This document shows positions 32,722-33,236 of a stretch of 33,236 nucleotides of DNA, piece by piece; position 1 is the stretch's first letter; every line of letters begins with the position of its first letter. Under the pieces are notes generated by a model. It did no database searches, was not told where the DNA came from, and saw only the letters and a list, made by a program, of their open reading frames with translations. A program made the translations under genes and the position numbers. The DNA is from a virus, in IMG/VR virus record IMGVR_UViG_3300005613_004108, positions 1 to 33,236 of that record, one strand, 5' to 3'.

Positions 32722-33150
32722 TTATTTTTCACTAAAAGTTGCTTTAGAATTCTCATTTTCATAAACAGTTACATAATCTATCTTAATCTTAAATGGTTTA
32801 AAAAGATCACTTAATTTTATAAATAGTTGTTCTGATAATCTTTCTGCTGTTGGATCATTCCCTTCATGATCAAAAATGCTTGCTCGAAGATTTAACTCTT
32901 TTGCTAAAGGTTCCATCCATTCAGCATCTTTTTTGTTAACTAATAGCTTATGATCATAGTTATCTAATAAAGCATTAACTATACTTTTTAAATCTGAAAA
33001 ATCTATAATCATATCATTTTCATTTAGATTTTTTGATTTAATACCCACAAGAATAGTAAAATTGTGGCCATGAATTGAGGAACATCTGCCTTTATGTTTA
33101 CTTAGTCTATGGCCAATCGGTACTGTGAATCTCTTTTCAATTCTATACAT
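32722..33150 (-). CDS. queD: 6-carboxytetrahydropterin synthase (QueD)
   Basis: This 142-residue member of the PTPS/QueD family has AAGGAG before the ATG. The zinc ligands are H14 (PIGHRL) and H27/H29 (IHGHN), and the catalytic Cys is C23 in GRCSSIHGH, the form used by QueD. DYDHKLL-like NYDHKLL (64-70) supplies the Asp/His pair, PTAERLS (100-106) is the family helix, and VTVYENENS (127-135) carries the pterin-binding Glu (E131). It converts the product of FolE2 into 6-carboxytetrahydropterin, the precursor of preQ0. QueE and QueC are not seen; they may lie outside the window or be supplied by the host. Confidence 0.93.
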   Translation of the reverse strand: MYRIEKRFTVPIGHRLSKHKGRCSSIHGHNFTILVGIKSKNLNENDMIIDFSDLKSIVNALLDNYDHKLLVNKKDAEWMEPLAKELNLRASIFDHEGNDPTAERLSEQLFIKLSDLFKPFKIKIDYVTVYENENSKATFSEK

Positions 33151-33161
33151 TTTTTTACTCC

Positions 33162-33236
33162 TTAATACTCAATCCATTTCTGTTCTCTCGATCTTCTTGA
33201 CTGGCCGAGTGAATTTAGTGAAGAGATACTTCGTAG
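33162..33236 (-). CDS. C-terminal fragment of an upstream gene
   Basis: The frame is open from the right edge to a TAA at 33164-33162, giving 24 residues ending SREQKWIEY, 11 bases before the queD start. It is Ser/Arg-rich and too short to identify. Its close spacing suggests the same operon as queD. It could also be a chance open stretch. Confidence 0.4.
   Translation of the reverse strand, partial: LRSISSLNSLGQSRRSREQKWIEY

Noticed and set aside
1-33236. CRISPR array, integrase, transposase or homing endonuclease
   Set aside because: No regularly spaced direct repeats and no recognisable DDE, tyrosine/serine recombinase, GIY-YIG or LAGLIDADG motif in the translated genes.

Overview
The window looks like part of the genome of a large, strictly lytic-type tailed bacteriophage. 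Every supportable gene lies on the minus strand, with spacings of a few bases or short overlaps (TAATG, ATGA). A large terminase and a baseplate-hub-like protein sit beside replication, repair, transcription and nucleotide-modification genes. The DNA is very AT-rich (roughly 30% G+C by eye). Most starts are preceded by a strong AAGGAG-type Shine-Dalgarno sequence, AGA is favoured for Arg and TGA is used as an ordinary stop. This fits a phage of a low-GC Gram-positive host, but the host is inference only. I see no tRNA, rRNA, CRISPR array, insertion sequence or integrase.

Layout from left to right (transcription runs right to left). (a) 1-5.6 kb, virion block: a truncated structural protein, an HExxH metallopeptidase-like protein, the large terminase, a gp27/gpD-type baseplate hub candidate and a DUF932-like protein. 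(b) 5.6-9.0 kb: a SAM methyltransferase, a protein whose motif order recalls a polymerase palm, and several unknowns. Two large-loop hairpins with T-tracts (4635-4701 and 7264-7339) separate transcription blocks. (c) 9.0-10.9 kb: a TIM-barrel isomerase/AP-endonuclease-like protein, GTP cyclohydrolase FolE2 and a small zinc protein. (d) 10.9-16.8 kb: nearly complete bacterial-type RNA polymerase beta and beta' subunits with a 68-residue protein between them. (e) 16.8-24.3 kb: a ubiquitin-like conjugation cassette. It comprises a SAP-plus-beta-grasp Ubl, two ThiF/E1-like proteins, a JAMM peptidase with a zinc tail, a short E2-like protein with HPN...C, and an 856-residue protein whose N-terminus resembles the PRTRC-B/prokaryotic E2 family. 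(f) 24.3-33.2 kb: an SH3-like WYL_2-type protein, a radical SAM protein with a SPASM-like tail, SbcC/SbcD, a UvsW/XPB-like SF2 helicase, QueD, and five proteins sharing the N-terminal signature MKIKxDFVTNSSSxxF.

How the genes may work together: FolE2 and QueD make the first two intermediates of 7-deazaguanine (preQ0/queuosine) synthesis, often used by phages to modify DNA. SbcCD and the helicase serve recombination and replication. Beta and beta' are the two large subunits of a phage multisubunit RNA polymerase; alpha, omega and sigma-like partners are not seen here. The conjugation cassette reads directly into the polymerase genes on the same strand with only short gaps, so the two may be co-expressed. 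The most interesting part of the window is this phage-borne E1/E2/Ubl/JAMM set, in a B-A-ThiF gene order like the plasmid PRTRC cassette but placed next to the RNA polymerase. The family of NSSS-tagged proteins comes next.
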